A DNA stretch of 64,000 bases from Rheum nobile. Taxonomy: Eukaryota > Streptophyta > Magnoliopsida > Caryophyllales > Polygonaceae. Made by a program: the position numbers and the translations under genes. Shown here in pieces: positions 44,718 to 56,862 of this stretch (positions are counted from its first letter, which is position 1; each line of letters begins with the position of its first letter). The notes under the pieces were generated by a model. That model saw only the letters and a program-made list of their open reading frames with translations. It was not told where the DNA came from and searched no databases. The stretch covers positions 310,001-374,000 of the forward strand of contig WOAB01000893.1 of assembly GCA_027886185.1 (NCBI GenBank), written 5' to 3'.

Positions 44718-46255
44718 ATGGCTGACCAAAACCCTAACCTGATCCAAGACGAGGAGGAAGCTGCCCTTCTCCGAGCCTTCCGAGAAAAGAAGGCAACATC
44801 GTCTTCCAAGCCCATTTCTGCCACCACCTCCCAAAACCCCCAACCTGAGGAGAAAGTTGAAGAGCAACCTGGGGAGAAAACAGAGGCGAAGGCTAAGGAG
44901 AAAGCGATAGACATCACTCCGGCTTCGGCATCGGCTACAAAATCAGTCTCAGAGGGAGGTTCTCATGACTCCTCCCCTGATAAGACTACCCAAGAGATAC
45001 TTAGCCCAGTGCCCTCTCCTGCTAGCCTCAAATCTAAACCCGTCTCCAACCCTGGCCCCTCTGTCGCCACAAGGCTGAAACAAAGAAAGAGAAGCTCCCA
45101 AGCTCTAGTTCCCTTTGAGCCCAAATCCACAAAAAGGGCTAAATTCACCACTCTCTCTTCTTCTTCCCTGGGTCAGGTCTCCTCTCTCTTCTCTAAGAGA
45201 AAGATCCTCAAACCGCTCATCATCGGCAAGGAGTTCTGGACCCAAGCCCTAGAAGAAGAAGATGAGGAACTGTTCAGTGATGCCCTAAGCGAGTTTCTCT
45301 CTCTACTGTAGTATCAAGGTTGGGATGAGCTTTTGGTTGAGCCTTTCTCCGCCTCTGATGAAGTTGTCCGTCTGTTCTACCAGTCTCTCACCTTTGTACC
45401 CGCCAAGGATAACTCTCCCTGCAACGATGCCATAATCCAGTGGAAGGGAACCATGTACCCTCTGTCCCCCAACCTCATAGCGTCTGCTCTTGGGATCGAG
45501 TCCAGATCTGGCTTTGACATTCTGCATCAGAAAAAGGCATGGCCCAAAGGAAAGGGTTACAAGTCCAAGGGAGAAGTGGTGAAGAAACTCTATGACGGCG
45601 ACTACCCATCAACCTTGGAAACAAAGGACCTCTCCATCGCCAACAAGCTTCTGCACTTCTGGATCATCCGAAACCTAGTTCCCAGGCAGGAGCACCGAGC
45701 CTCAGTTCTCATCACAGATTCCATTCTAATGGAAAAGGTACTATCTGGAGTACAAGTTGATCTCCCCCGCATTGTGTTAGCTCATATGCAGTTTTGCAAG
45801 TCCCACACATCCCATGCCCTACCCTTTCCCCATCTTATCAAAAATCTCCTCTCCCTGCTACACCAGTACCCTGATGATTTGCCCGAGACTGTCTATAGCA
45901 AGGTTCTCACCATAGCCACTATTCGAAAATTGAAGACAAAGGATCACCAGGCCCCCCCCTCTGAAGCTCAAGTTAACTCGCCTAAGGAAAATGCCAGTTC
46001 TCAGGGCCCTTCAAGTTCACTTCCACCGCTCAACCCCACTCAAGACTCCTCTGTGATCCTTTCTTCTCTGGGTCGTATTGAAAAGGCTATCACGAACGGC
46101 TCGACTGTCATCACGGTCGCTCTTCGTGATCAAGTACATGAGCTGGGGAAAATGAGCTCTGTTGTCTTAAGTTTGGTGGAAGTTCTTCAGAAAACTTAGG
46201 AAGATGCAACCGGTACTAACAAGGTTGTTGAAGAGGAGGCCGCTGCATTACCATA
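44718..46255 (+). pseudogene. Sirevirus H envelope-like ORF
   Basis: Starts MADQNPNLIQ at 44718. Acidic/Lys-rich N-terminus, Ser/Pro-rich middle, basic patch (TRLKQRKRSSQ), then the conserved core (IQWKGTMYPLSPNLIASALG, ANKLLHFWIIRNLVPR, HMQFCKSHTSHALPFPHLIK) shared with element A, and a helical C-terminus. It is one frame with TAG at 45309 and TAG at 46197, both explicable by C-to-T; the frame then runs to 46255. Function unproven; no membrane segment that I can defend. Confidence 0.8.
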
Positions 46256-46844
46256 GGAACGCTTCTTCTGGTTCCCAGTGCTGTAACCTCACAGTGTGCT
46301 AGGAGTTCCCCTAGGATCCTTCTACCCTCTTCTATCCCTTGTTGTCTTTCTTAAAGGTTGCCTATGTTGTTGTCTCTGTAGGTTGTTGGTGTGTTGGTTC
46401 TATGTTGTTTTGTGATTTGTCTCACCCCGCAGTGAACAATGTTAAGTTTTTATTAAGTTAATGACTACTTTTGACTTCGTTTCTATGATTACTTTGTCTT
46501 TGCCTTAAGTTTCCATTATGTTTCTGTTATGGGTTTGCTGCAATTGTGTATTTACTTGAATATCCCGTTCTTAACTTGTCACTGATCTTTTCGATGATGT
46601 CAAAAGGGGGAAGAAAAGGATAGGAACCTTGAACTTTGGAAACTACTGGACTAATAGGAACTCTGAACTAGTTCTACTTCTAAGGGGGAATTCGAAATAA
46701 ACTTGTTCATTTGCTTAGGGGGAATTTGCAACCATTGAATGTTCCTCATTACTCTGTAATGTTGTAAATCCCTTAAAACTCAATATGATCTCATGAAATT
46801 CAAAGTCCTATTATGTTGCCAGGTTCCGTGTATTTGTCATCATC
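46256..46844 (+). other. 3' non-coding region of H
   Basis: T-rich sequence with 'gatgtcaaaagggggaag' near 46596 and further 'agggggaatt' blocks at about 46683 and 46721. Confidence 0.55.
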
Positions 46845-46858
46845 AAAAAGGGGGAAAT
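46845..46858 (+). promoter_or_regulatory. Polypurine tract of Sirevirus H
   Basis: AAAAAGGGGGAAAT just before TGTTAGG of the 3' LTR. Confidence 0.85.
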
Positions 46859-47992
46859 TGTTAGGAAATGGAACTCTGGAACTTAGGTTCCCCTGAGAGT
46901 TTATTTCCTCAGTTTCTCTACTTTTGAAGATGACAAATATTATGATACTAATGTTTTATCTCAAAGATGTGTTTTAAGGAACCACAGGAATATACCGAAG
47001 GCAAGAAAACCAAACAGGACAAAGAGAACCAAAGGAACAAGACAGAAGAAGGAACCCAGAGGAACCCAGATGTGCCCAGTAACGTAGCATGCGGCATTGC
47101 GATTCCTGAGAAATCTGGGGACACACAACCTCGGACAAAAGTTGTTGAAAATGACTTGTCTGAAGCTTCCAAAGGTCTGCCAATGTCCAGAACAAAACAA
47201 CAAGATACCCAGAAACGCTGAACCTCGGACATAGAAGGTGAAAGCGACAGGACATAGAGATGTCACTGTCCAGAAGACAGTTCCCAAGCGCCCAGCTTGT
47301 TCAACCTCGGGCGAAAGCATTTGGACAACGACATAGCAAGACTCGTCTGAGGTAGTTGACCAACCAAGAGAGATTCTGAACTGCCTAGGTTGTTTGCACA
47401 TGCCAAGAACAACGTGGACCAAGGAGAACCACTGATCCTAGGGCAAACTCAATCTGTGGGAACCCAGAGAGGATCAAGCTGCGAAGAATCCTCTATAAAA
47501 GGAAGACTAACTCAAGGGTTATCTTCAAGCACAAAAACACGACTCACACACATTAGCAAATATCAAGTGTGAACCTTCAAACAAGATCATCAAAGCAAAC
47601 CGAGATCAAGAGGAACCAGTCAAGGAATAGAAGAGCTGAGTGCTAAGTTCCTGTGACTGTAAGTGATAGTTCCTAGGTGCGAAGGTCTGTTTCTTGGATT
47701 GATTATTGATTGTGTTGAGTTATCTAGGATTGCCTAACTGTGTGTAAGGCAAAGAAACTGTGTGTGTTCCTAGGATAAGTTGTAACCAAAAGAGATAAGA
47801 AATCAAGAAGTAGACCTTGAAATCCTTTCGAAAGAAAGATAGTGGTTTTTATCCTGGATTGCTAGTTGGCAATCAAAGGTTTCCACTATAAGGAACTTGT
47901 CTTATATTTGATTGTTTATTTCCGCTACGAAAGGAACTAAGAATCATCATTCTGAGTTCCTTAAGTTTTTATCTAACAATCACGATCCTACA
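46859..47992 (+). repeat. 3' LTR of Sirevirus H (1134 bp)
   Basis: TGTTAGGAAATGG...CGATCCTACA, followed by AACAG. TATAAAAG at 47494-47501. Confidence 0.93.
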
Positions 47993-49134
47993 AACAGTCA
48001 TGTTGTGAGAAACTGTGCTAAGAAACAAAAGTTCACTGAAGAGCACACATAGCGCAGGAACAGTAGAAGTAACAATGTTGATCTGAATGATTTTGATGCA
48101 TCTCCTGATATGTTCCATGCTAAGCCTAGAGAATATCATTTTGTTTCTAAACGACCAGGTAAAGTCAAGCTTGCCTGGGTCGCTAAACACTAACTCTCCT
48201 AATTGCAGGATAAAGTGAGGGGGAACAACATGTGGTTCATTGATAGTGCATACTCATGCCACATGACAAGAAATAAAGATCATCTCACCTCACTTCAGCG
48301 ACACACTATGGGAACAGTGTCCCTTGGAGACAAATCATGCAGAGAGATAGTAGGAACAAAAGAAGCTGCTTTGAATTCAAACATCAAGATAAAGAGGTCA
48401 GTTTGGTTCATTAACTTGGTTTTAATTTGTTAAGTGTAGCTCAGTTGTGCGATCAAGGAGACAATGAGACCGTCTTCACGTCTCATGATTGCTACGTAAG
48501 GAACAAAAAAACCAAGGAAGTTGTGTTGAAGGGTGTCCGATTCAATGATGTATATATTGTTGACACCAAGTTCAAGCCTACGAGGGAACTGTGCTTTGCG
48601 TCTCTAGCTGAAGAGACGGAACTATGGCACAAAAGGCTAGGACATGCTAATCTTCAACTCATCCACAAACTTCACAAGAAGAAACTTGTTCATGGTCTCC
48701 CAAACGTCAAACCTGAGACACATGGAGTTTGTGAAGCCTGTGTAAGAGGGAAACAAACATGCTTCTCTTTCAAGCGCAAGCCAGATGTCACTACTTCTCA
48801 CCCTCTGGAATTGATCCATATGGATCTCTGTGGTCCCATGAGGATAATGAGTCATGCTGGGAACCTGTATGTGTTTGTTATTGTTGATGATTATTCTAGA
48901 TTTACATGGACAATCTTTCTCTCTTCTAAGGAACAGGTATTCGAGACATTTGAGTATTTCATCAAGAATGTGGAGACAAATTTGGGTCAAAGTTCAGCGC
49001 CATTCGATCCGACTATAGAACGGAGTTTGAGAATGCAATGTTCTTTGATTACTGCAGGGAACATGGCATCTCTCATAATTTTTCAGCTCCTAGGACGCCA
49101 CAGCAGAATGGAGTGGTTGAAAGAAAGAACATAA
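47993..49134 (+). pseudogene. Sirevirus E: end of gag, protease, integrase N-part
   Basis: The first bases complete the CCHC knuckle cut by H (His and last Cys here, first two Cys before 37443). Protease IDSAYSCHMT at about 48237; HHCC domain (GHANLQLIHKLH, CEACVRGKQ); start of the integrase core (LIHMDLCGPM, VIVDDYSRFTW). Frames change near 48420 and near 48985. Confidence 0.8.
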
Positions 49135-51204
49135 CCTTGGAAGACATGGCTAGAACAATGCTTATTGCTAGTAATCTCCCTTGAATCTTCTGGGCTAAAG
49201 CAATCAATACATCCTGCTACATCCTCAATCGCTCCATGCTTTGACTGTTACTCAATAAAACTGCCTATGAACTAATCAGGCATCGCAAGCCCAATATTTC
49301 CCACTTGCGTGCTTTTGGTTGCAGGTGCTTCATCCATAACAATGGGAAAGACAACTTGGGGAAGTTTGATGCACGCAGTGATGAAGGAATTTTCATAGGA
49401 TATCCTAAAGCAAGCAAGGCTTATAGAGTCTACAACAAGAGAACCCAAAAAATCGAAGAAAGCATTCATATTGTCTTCGATGAACTCTCAAAAGCTGTGA
49501 GTGATGATTCCAACTCACCGTTCCCTAATAACGATCTTCCACGGATGCAGCGTGAAGACTCACATAATGATAGTGATAATGGAAATCACCGTGGTAATCA
49601 ACGTACAGGGAACAGTGCCCCCAATGCTGGTGGGAGAACTACTGGTTCTTTAGGATTTACCATAAATAGTGGAACTGCTAATACCACTACTACACCAGCA
49701 CTTGATGTTCCCACAACGACCAATCAAGTTGTTGATGCTGATGTTACCACTGTTCCCGATGGAACTTCTGGTGGTGATACCTTGACTGCACACCCTGTGC
49801 AAGATGACCAAGTGATTGATGTTGTGGTAACAATCTCTGAGGAAGACACTACGGATGATGTTGCTGAAACTGTCAATGAAGGAATAGCTTCGGAATCTGC
49901 TGATGTTCCTCTGCCTTCAACATCAACCGTAACGACTAACGCCGACCTTCCTCCTATCCCTCCACTTCCAGTATCAAAGAGTTCCAGAATTACAAAGAGC
50001 CATCCAATTGACGCTCTCCTCACACCCTTCGACCAAAGAGGTACACGTTCTCAACTCCAAAACTTATGTGCTTTCTATGCTTTCATCTCTTTTGTAGAGC
50101 CAAAGAATATCAAGGAAGCATTGAAGGAACCAGATTGGATTGTGGCTATGCAAGAAGAATTGCATCAATTTGAGAGGAACAAGGTGTGGAGACTGGTTCC
50201 CTTGCCCAAGAACAAACATGCTATTGGTACTCGTTGGGTATTCAGGAACAAACTTGATGACTCTGGAACTGTGACAAGGAACAAGGCAAGACTAGTTGCT
50301 CAGGGATACAACCAACAAGAAGGAATAGACTATGATAAGACATATGCTCCAGTCGTCCGCATCGAAGCCATTCGACTTCTCATCACTTATGCTACCTTTA
50401 AAGGTTTCACACTGTACCAAATGGATGTCAAGACAACCTTCCTCAATGGCTACCTCCAAGAAGAAGTCTATGTGAAACAACCCCCTGGCTTTGAAGACGT
50501 AGATCATCCTGACCATGTGTATACACTGGACAAGGCACTGTATGGCCTTAAGCAAGCACCTCGTGCTTGGTATGACAGGTTGGCACAGTTTCTTCTCTCC
50601 AATGGATATAGACGTGGTGCGATCGACAAGACATTGTTCCTCTTGGAACACAAAGGCGAGATTCTCGTAGTTCAAGTCTATGTTGATGATATTATTTTTT
50701 GTTCCACTAACCCTGCACTTGTAGAGAAATTCAAAAATCTCATGAGTAGTGAATTTGAGATGAGTATGATTGGGGAACTTTTCTTTTTCATCGGATTACA
50801 AGTCTCTCAATATTCAGAAGGAACAAGAATACATCAATAAAAATACATCAAGGAGTTGTTGAAGAAGTATAGTATGGATAAATTTAAACCTATTGATACC
50901 CCTATTTCTCCGAACACTCGCCTTGATGCAGACTTGAATAGCAAAGATGTGGATGCTATAATGTATAGAGGCATTTCCAAAAAATACTAGTGCTATCAAC
51001 ATTTCCAAAAATCTCGTTCATCACTCACGTACTAAGCATATCGATATTCGTCACCATTTTCTTCGTGACAATGTTGAGAAAATTTTCATTAGAATGGATC
51101 ATTGTAGGACAGAAGATCATGTTGCAGATATATTCACCAAAGCACTGGATAGAAAACCCTTTGAGCATCTGAGAATGCTCCTTGGGATGATCTCTCTAAA
51201 CTGA
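49135..51204 (+). pseudogene. Sirevirus E: integrase end, RT, truncated RNase H
   Basis: Stops at 49182 and 49242 lie in the integrase part. 49305-50840 carries the integrase end, a long Thr/Asp-rich linker and RT with [10 protein letters not shown] and [12 protein letters not shown] at 50838 replaces a Gln codon found in B. RT thumb then jumps near 50980 directly to NTSAIN in RNase H, so the RNase H active site is lost; the tail ends FEHLRMLLGMISLN at 51202. Confidence 0.82.
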
Positions 51205-52635
51205 GGAACTTCACTTCCACTAATCCCTCAGCGATTGGCTAGAACGATCAATCTTAACCCAGGGAACATCTTCTATGCAGCTTATTATTTGCAAAATACT
51301 TGTTTGTTATTTCTTGCTATGTGCTTTGTGTTACATAATGTCATTATCTCTTGCAACTTCTATTCTTGATCAAATGTGCTTCAATTCTACATGATAACAT
51401 CTTCTTTCAAGCCCAAAGCGACCGATTTGATTATCTGCACCCTCATTATAAGCCAAAAGGATAATCGGTTGCACTGTCGTCCCAAGCCTTGATCCAGGTA
51501 AACGTTCCCTATGAACTCTTCTTTGTTTACCAAATTTTACTGGGTATAATTATCTGGATCTTATTTGTTCCCTACCCTATTTCTATTTGGATATATCTTT
51601 GCTATTTTGTGTGAACCCCATTAAATATCCAAACTAGCCTTTTCATCCACTCAAGTATATCGGAGTTGTCTGGATAGAACTTGACCTAAGGGGGAACAAA
51701 GACAAGAACATTAGTGTTGGGAACAGTCTGGGGAACGTTGAGATTTGCAGGTGAACGTAGATTCACTAAGAAGGAGAAATGGAATGTTGATTTGATGGAA
51801 GTACAGAAAAGGAACGACTACTTTGCTGCAAAAAGAGTTAAAAAAAAGAAGGGAATATTAAAAAAAAAGGAAGAAAATAAAAGAAAAAGGCGTTTACAGA
51901 GCAGAAGGTGAGGTTCCCATGGTCACTGAGTTAGATATGGTGAACATCAATAAGATGAAGTATCAGGATGATGATAAGGGAACTTTGCCCGCGTCCGAGA
52001 CCATCAAGCGAGAAGCTGGTGAGGGAACATCGAGGAACAACTCTGTGCAAGGCCAGATGTTAGCTGAGCTGCGTGAGATAAAGAATATTATGTCACTGCT
52101 TCTCGAGCACTTCCTCAACAAGCACAAGGACCAGAAGGAGGATTCTGAGTCTTGAGTGGACCCCTTTTCTATCTAGCCCGTTATAACCTCTTCTATTGAT
52201 TTTTCTATGTTGTTTTGTTAAGTTGACTGCTCTTTGATCTTTTTGTGTTGTTTGCCAAGTTGGTTTTGATATTTTGTAATCAATTCCCTGCTAGATGAAT
52301 AGACTTATCTTTTGCTAGTAATTTGCTGCCTTAGCTCTTATTGTTCCACTGGTTACTTTTGATCTTTCGATGATGCCAAAAGGGAGAAGTGTGGAAAATT
52401 GTGTGATGAACTCAGTAAAGAGAGGTAACAGTCTTATTGTTCCTAATTCTTTATGAATTTTTGAGCAATACTAGTGCTGAAGAGGAACGATGATGCAATT
52501 TGAAGGTATGAAATGTAATTATTCATTTGATATAAATTTTTTTTAAACACTTGATCTTAAATACATGATGAGTTATATTGACTTGTTTATTACTCTGTTT
52601 TGATCAAACAATTTTTGAATGGGTTTGTCATCACC
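51205..52635 (+). pseudogene. Sirevirus E 3' internal region with envelope-like remnant
   Basis: Only the C-terminal part of an envelope-like protein seems to remain, 51919-52155 (MLAELREIKNIMSLLLEHFLNKHKDQKED), a likely coiled coil. An A-rich stretch precedes it (51838-51895). The 'gatgccaaaagggag' block is at about 52373. The rest is non-coding. Confidence 0.55.
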
Positions 52636-52649
52636 AAAAAGGGGGAAAT
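52636..52649 (+). promoter_or_regulatory. Polypurine tract of Sirevirus E
   Basis: AAAAAGGGGGAAAT, immediately before TGTTAGAATA. Confidence 0.82.
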
Positions 52650-53575
52650 TGTTAGAATATTGACGTTCCCTCTGGTTTTGATGATGATAAACACCATTAG
52701 GTTTTATGGTATTTGTTGTACCAATGAGTTTCAGGTTTTATGAAAGAATTAAGGAACAATGGAAATCATGTGAAGAAGAGAAAGCAGAGGAATGCAACGG
52801 AATATTGTGGAAACAAGGAACAGTTACGCGGAAGAAAATTGGAAATATGCAAAGCTCGTAGATCTAATAGAAGAAAACTTTTATATATGGAAACAACGTT
52901 TCAGGAACAATGTGTGGAAGCAGAAGTTGCCAGCTGTTATCAGGTAAAGATCGCTACACAAGGAAACGAGATTTGAAGATTTACTTGGAGAGAGAAGAGT
53001 TAGATAGTGAGTCTTAGGAAAGTTTTTATATGAAAACTATGTGATCTTAGGCTGAATTGTTTAGTTGGAAAGAAAATCTTACACAGTTACCTTGTATAAC
53101 GATTGATAGATTATCTATGTATTTGGTAAGAGAATCTTGCCCGGGACTATAAATAGATGAGTTTCTCTTAGGGAAAGACAATCTCAGCTACAACCATCGA
53201 GCATACCAAGAAACTATTGCAAAGTTGAGATCAAAGATCCAAGGCAAGGTATGGGTTCAATTCTTGCTTAGGTTCTTTGTTGTGTTCTTGTGTCATTGAG
53301 AGTTGATCGTACTCAAGGTCTAGAAACCTAGGATCTGTGTGAGAATAGGTGGAGAGAAGACTTGTGAGATTGTACAACTTCTTAATAATACAAGTATACG
53401 TTTGAAATCCTACTAGGGTAACACCTAGAGGTAGAGGTTTTTCTCTTTTCAACTAGTTGGTTGATAGAGTTTCCTATATAAGGAACAATGTTCATTGCTA
53501 CTTTTGAATCTACATTATTTTCGCTGCCCAGGGAACAGTCACACCGTTCCCTGTCTAACACACTACGGTTCAACA
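52650..53575 (+). repeat. 3' LTR of Sirevirus E (926 bp)
   Basis: TGTTAGAATA...GGTTCAACA followed by TATAT. TATAAATA at 53148-53155. Confidence 0.9.
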
Positions 53576-53580
53576 TATAT

Positions 53581-53745
53581 GTACGTAAAAATGATCATCT
53601 CTAAATAAAACACTCTCTTTTGAACACCCCTTTGTTTGTCGAAGGTGATTTCAACTGCATCGTTAACACCTCAGAGAGACAAGAGGGATTGGGGAACCTT
53701 TCTCTAGATTCCATAGACTTCTTCAACTTGATCAATCACTCAACC
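53581..53745 (+). pseudogene. LINE endonuclease fragment
   Basis: A frame around 53630-53745 reads LFVEGDFNCIVNTSERQEG then DFFNLINHS, the GDFN and SER.G signature of the apurinic-like endonuclease of plant L1-type LINEs. It is cut on the left by E and on the right by F. Confidence 0.7.
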
Positions 53746-55990
53746 TGTAATAACCCTAAAAGTCCTAACCCTCGTTTTGTAAGCAAGACGCGTTAGGCAT
53801 TTTCGGAACTGTTGTAAGAACCGCTTAAGTGTATAATGGCGCGTTAATGAAGTGCTCGGGTTCTAGTTAATTGAAAATATGTATTCGAAGTTGAACGAAG
53901 AACCCCCACTCAAGGCCCGAAACCGAACAAGGCTCAAGTCCAGCGGGCACGGCGTTTCCGCGACCGCGGTAATGCATGCGACCAAGTAGGCCGCGACCGC
54001 GGTAATGCCCGTGACCGCGGTTCCAAACCGTGACCGCGGTAATGCCCGCGACCACGGTTCCAAACCGCGATTACGGTAGTGCACCTCGTCGTCTTCTGCG
54101 TCTTTTCCCGAATCGTCGTCGGTTCGGATTTCCGACGTTTCGCCGGTGGGGGGAGTCAAATCGGTTCGGTTACTCAATGTTGGGCTTCCTCCACCCTATA
54201 TAAAGGGGGTCTCCTCCACCCTTTTCCTTCATCCAAGCTGCAAATCTCTCTCCCTCTCAAAGTGTTCGTCGCCGGAAAAAGTTGTGCTCGTCGCTGGAGT
54301 TTTGGTCCTCGCCGGAGTTCATTTGGTGGTGCTTGTGAAGCCCTTGGTTGCTGTGGTGGTGAAGCAAGCGGTGTCATCGCCGTTGGTAAGCTCGAGCCGC
54401 CTCCAAGTCATCGTCTGGATGGGCATCCGCAACCACGGCCCATCCACCGCGACCGCGGCTCGGCCCAGAAAACTGCGACCGCGGTTAGGCCAACCACGAC
54501 CGCGCCCTTGCCCAGCAAGCGCGATCGCGGCTTTGGCAACCACGGCCGTGGCTTAGGCCCTTTTTCCCTTCGTTCATTTTGGTTATTCATTTCGTTTCGT
54601 ATCTCCGTGTCGTATCGTATCTAACTTAGGGTTCCGTCTTATATCCCGTCATCGTCGTAGGAATCCGTATTCAGATTCAAGTCGTCAGATCTCGGAACTC
54701 GATCTCTTCAATTCGTCTAGACTAAGGCAAGTGGCGGTTCGCTCTTGCTCATTATTTCATGTTTCCCTTAATTATCAGTTAATTGATTGTTAATTAAGAT
54801 GGGATAAAAGTTATTGTTTTCTGTTTGGGAACAGATTTAAGTAAAATAATATGTTTAAATATGAATCTATAATAGGTTGTATATATTGCTAGAAACAACG
54901 CTATTATACATGATATTGCCGTAATGGTTTTGGTGTGGATATCTGTGTGAACTTAAATATGTAGTTAGAACGAGTATTCGTAGGAACGCTATATACCTTG
55001 CGAGGTCTAGTCGTTTCTTTATAACTGGTATTAGGATAATATTTCCCTAGTACTTTCTGGTCATGACCTACCCCTATCCGAATATAGGTGGTGGTGCACA
55101 CAGCTGGTGCCAACAATCGGGATTAATTCCCAAGATATCTCTCGTATCGAGATGATATGTATTAAAAGCTTTAACGTGAATGAACGTTTTGGTATTAAAC
55201 AAGATAAGTGTTGTTATGCACATAATTCATATACCCTCGGGCGAGGAGTACAATGTGGAAACCGCCCGGACTCTTGTTAGAGTAAGTCTTCTTTCCAATC
55301 TGGATTCGCATTATGCGGTGAGGTTGGTCGTAGACCCAAATAAGCAAGGACGTGTTTTAAAACTTGTGTGAAAACTTAACATTCCCAAACACTTATCATA
55401 CGTTTCCCATAAGACTCAATTCCTTTGGAGTCTTCTCTTGATCATTCTTTTTCTTATGTTTCTGTAAAAGTGTTGAGGTTCACTGTCATCATCGGCTATT
55501 ATTCGAGAAGCGATGGGTGTAACCTAATATGACTACTTAGAACCTTTTTATTTGTACCCTTGCATAGTCTTTCATTAGACTAACCAACCAGTTTTATTCC
55601 TTGCATGGTTGGCTGGTGTCATCCGTCTCATACGACACATCAAATAAGTTTCCGCATCAGTGAAGGCAAAGACTCGACGTAAAGGCAGTTGGCATTTTCT
55701 GTGTCTTTTTCTAAGGTTGAGATCCTAGGCGTAAGATCGTAAGGTCAAGACTCGTTGAGTCATTTTATTCTAAAGACTTCCGCTGTAATGAATATTTGTA
55801 TTCAATTTTGTTGTCAAATTGTAATTACATTATTTAAAATAAAATATTATTTGGGCAATTATATGTCATTTAATAAAGTTTATTTTATCATACAGTTTGT
55901 TATAAAATGGTTAAGCCTTGGGTGACCCCAGATGTGTAATCTGAGGTCACTGGCGGTAATATTTCCAAAGGGTATTTTGGGGGTGTTACA
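53746..55990 (+). repeat. 5' LTR of gypsy F (2245 bp)
   Basis: TGTAATAACCC...GGGGTGTTACA. A strong TATATAAA lies at 54197-54204. GC-rich motif clusters are at 53957-54078 and 54447-54555. It starts within LINE sequence (flank CAACC). Open frames inside it are not supported as genes. Confidence 0.85.
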
Positions 55991-55994
55991 GATT

Positions 55995-56006
55995 TGGTAT
56001 CAGAGC
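55995..56006 (+). promoter_or_regulatory. Primer-binding site of gypsy F
   Basis: TGGTATCAGAGC, four bases after the LTR end. Confidence 0.88.
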
Positions 56007-56325
56007 GAAAAGTTTTTAAAACTCGAAACTTTTAAACCATTTTGCGTTCATTTGGGGTTTTATAAAATAAAAACTTCGTGTAGGAAATTTTCTTTACTAT
56101 GGGCCCTAAGTAAGGCTTAAAGGTAAAAACGTTTTGAAGTAGATTCTAAATCACAATAATTTAGTAGGGAAAAAATTAACAAACGAGTCTTGATTTGCTT
56201 TTAACAAGTTTTGTGGAAAAGACTTTCAGATTTAACAAATGAGTTTCAGTTGACCTTAACGGTTTTGTGGAAAAGACGTTTTCAAACTTCTGCCAACGTT
56301 AGTAGTCCGATCATCCCTGCTTGTT

Positions 56326-56862
56326 ATGGAAGATAGAATTTATATAAACGGGAAAGTTCTAAAATCTCTCCTTGTCTCTTCTCAGACAATGGTATTCCCT
56401 AGAGCCCAGCTTAAGACCCAAGATGAATCTGAGACCTCTCCGACAATCAAGTCTGAGCATGATTCTGTAGAAGTTCCAGTGGTCGGCGGATCGGTGCTTG
56501 AGTTCACCCCGTTAAACGAAGAATCTGAGTTCGAGAGCGGGGAAGAAAGAGAAGTACAATCCAAGCAAACCTCTACCCCTGAGGTCTCTGATGAAGATAA
56601 GGACTCAATGGAGGATCCAGAGAACAAGAAGGAGCCGTTGGATCCCTTCCATGAGGAGTGGGAAGAGTTTTTCTGGATTTTGAATCAGCCCGACAATGAG
56701 GATCTTTGGGGGCGAAGATGGTGAAGCTCTGAGCCACAGAAGGGCGATGTGGGCAAGTCTGGAGAGCCATCAGTGCCTACTGAGGGATCAAGTGATCCAA
56801 AACAGAAGAGGTTAACTGATGACTCGGAGGAAGAGTTACCTCCGGTGGAGAGGAAGCAGTGA
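56326..56862 (+). pseudogene. Unidentified acidic ORF upstream of gag in gypsy F
   Basis: I do not recognise it. From 56326 (or Met at 56389) it encodes a Glu/Asp/Ser-rich, probably disordered protein with a short aromatic segment (EEWEEFFWILNQ). TGA at 56722 interrupts the frame, which then continues acidic to 56862 (DSEEELPPVERKQ). It could be an accessory ORF or the former start of gag. Confidence 0.45.

Larger units (their letters stand above)
37444..47992 (+). mobile_element. Sirevirus H, full length, TSD AACAG
   Basis: Both LTRs are 1134 bp and differ at roughly 3 percent in the part I compared, mostly by transitions. AACAG is at 37439-37443 and 47993-47997. Order: primer site, gag, protease, integrase, RT, RNase H, envelope-like ORF, polypurine tract. 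It is the best-preserved complete Sirevirus here but has several stops and a frameshift. Confidence 0.95.
35204..53575 (+). mobile_element. Sirevirus E, TSD TATAT, containing element H
   Basis: 5' LTR reduced to 273 bp, 3' LTR 926 bp, primer site, gag, protease, integrase, RT, partial RNase H and an envelope-like remnant. TATAT is at 35199-35203 and 53576-53580. Element H (37444-47992) sits in its gag. It carries many stops, two or more frameshifts and an RNase H deletion. Confidence 0.9.

Noticed and set aside
54079..54624. 181-residue open frame in the F LTR
   Set aside because: Open mainly because the region is GC-rich; it contains the GC motif repeats and the TATA/transcription start region of the LTR, and overlapping frames on both strands are equally open.
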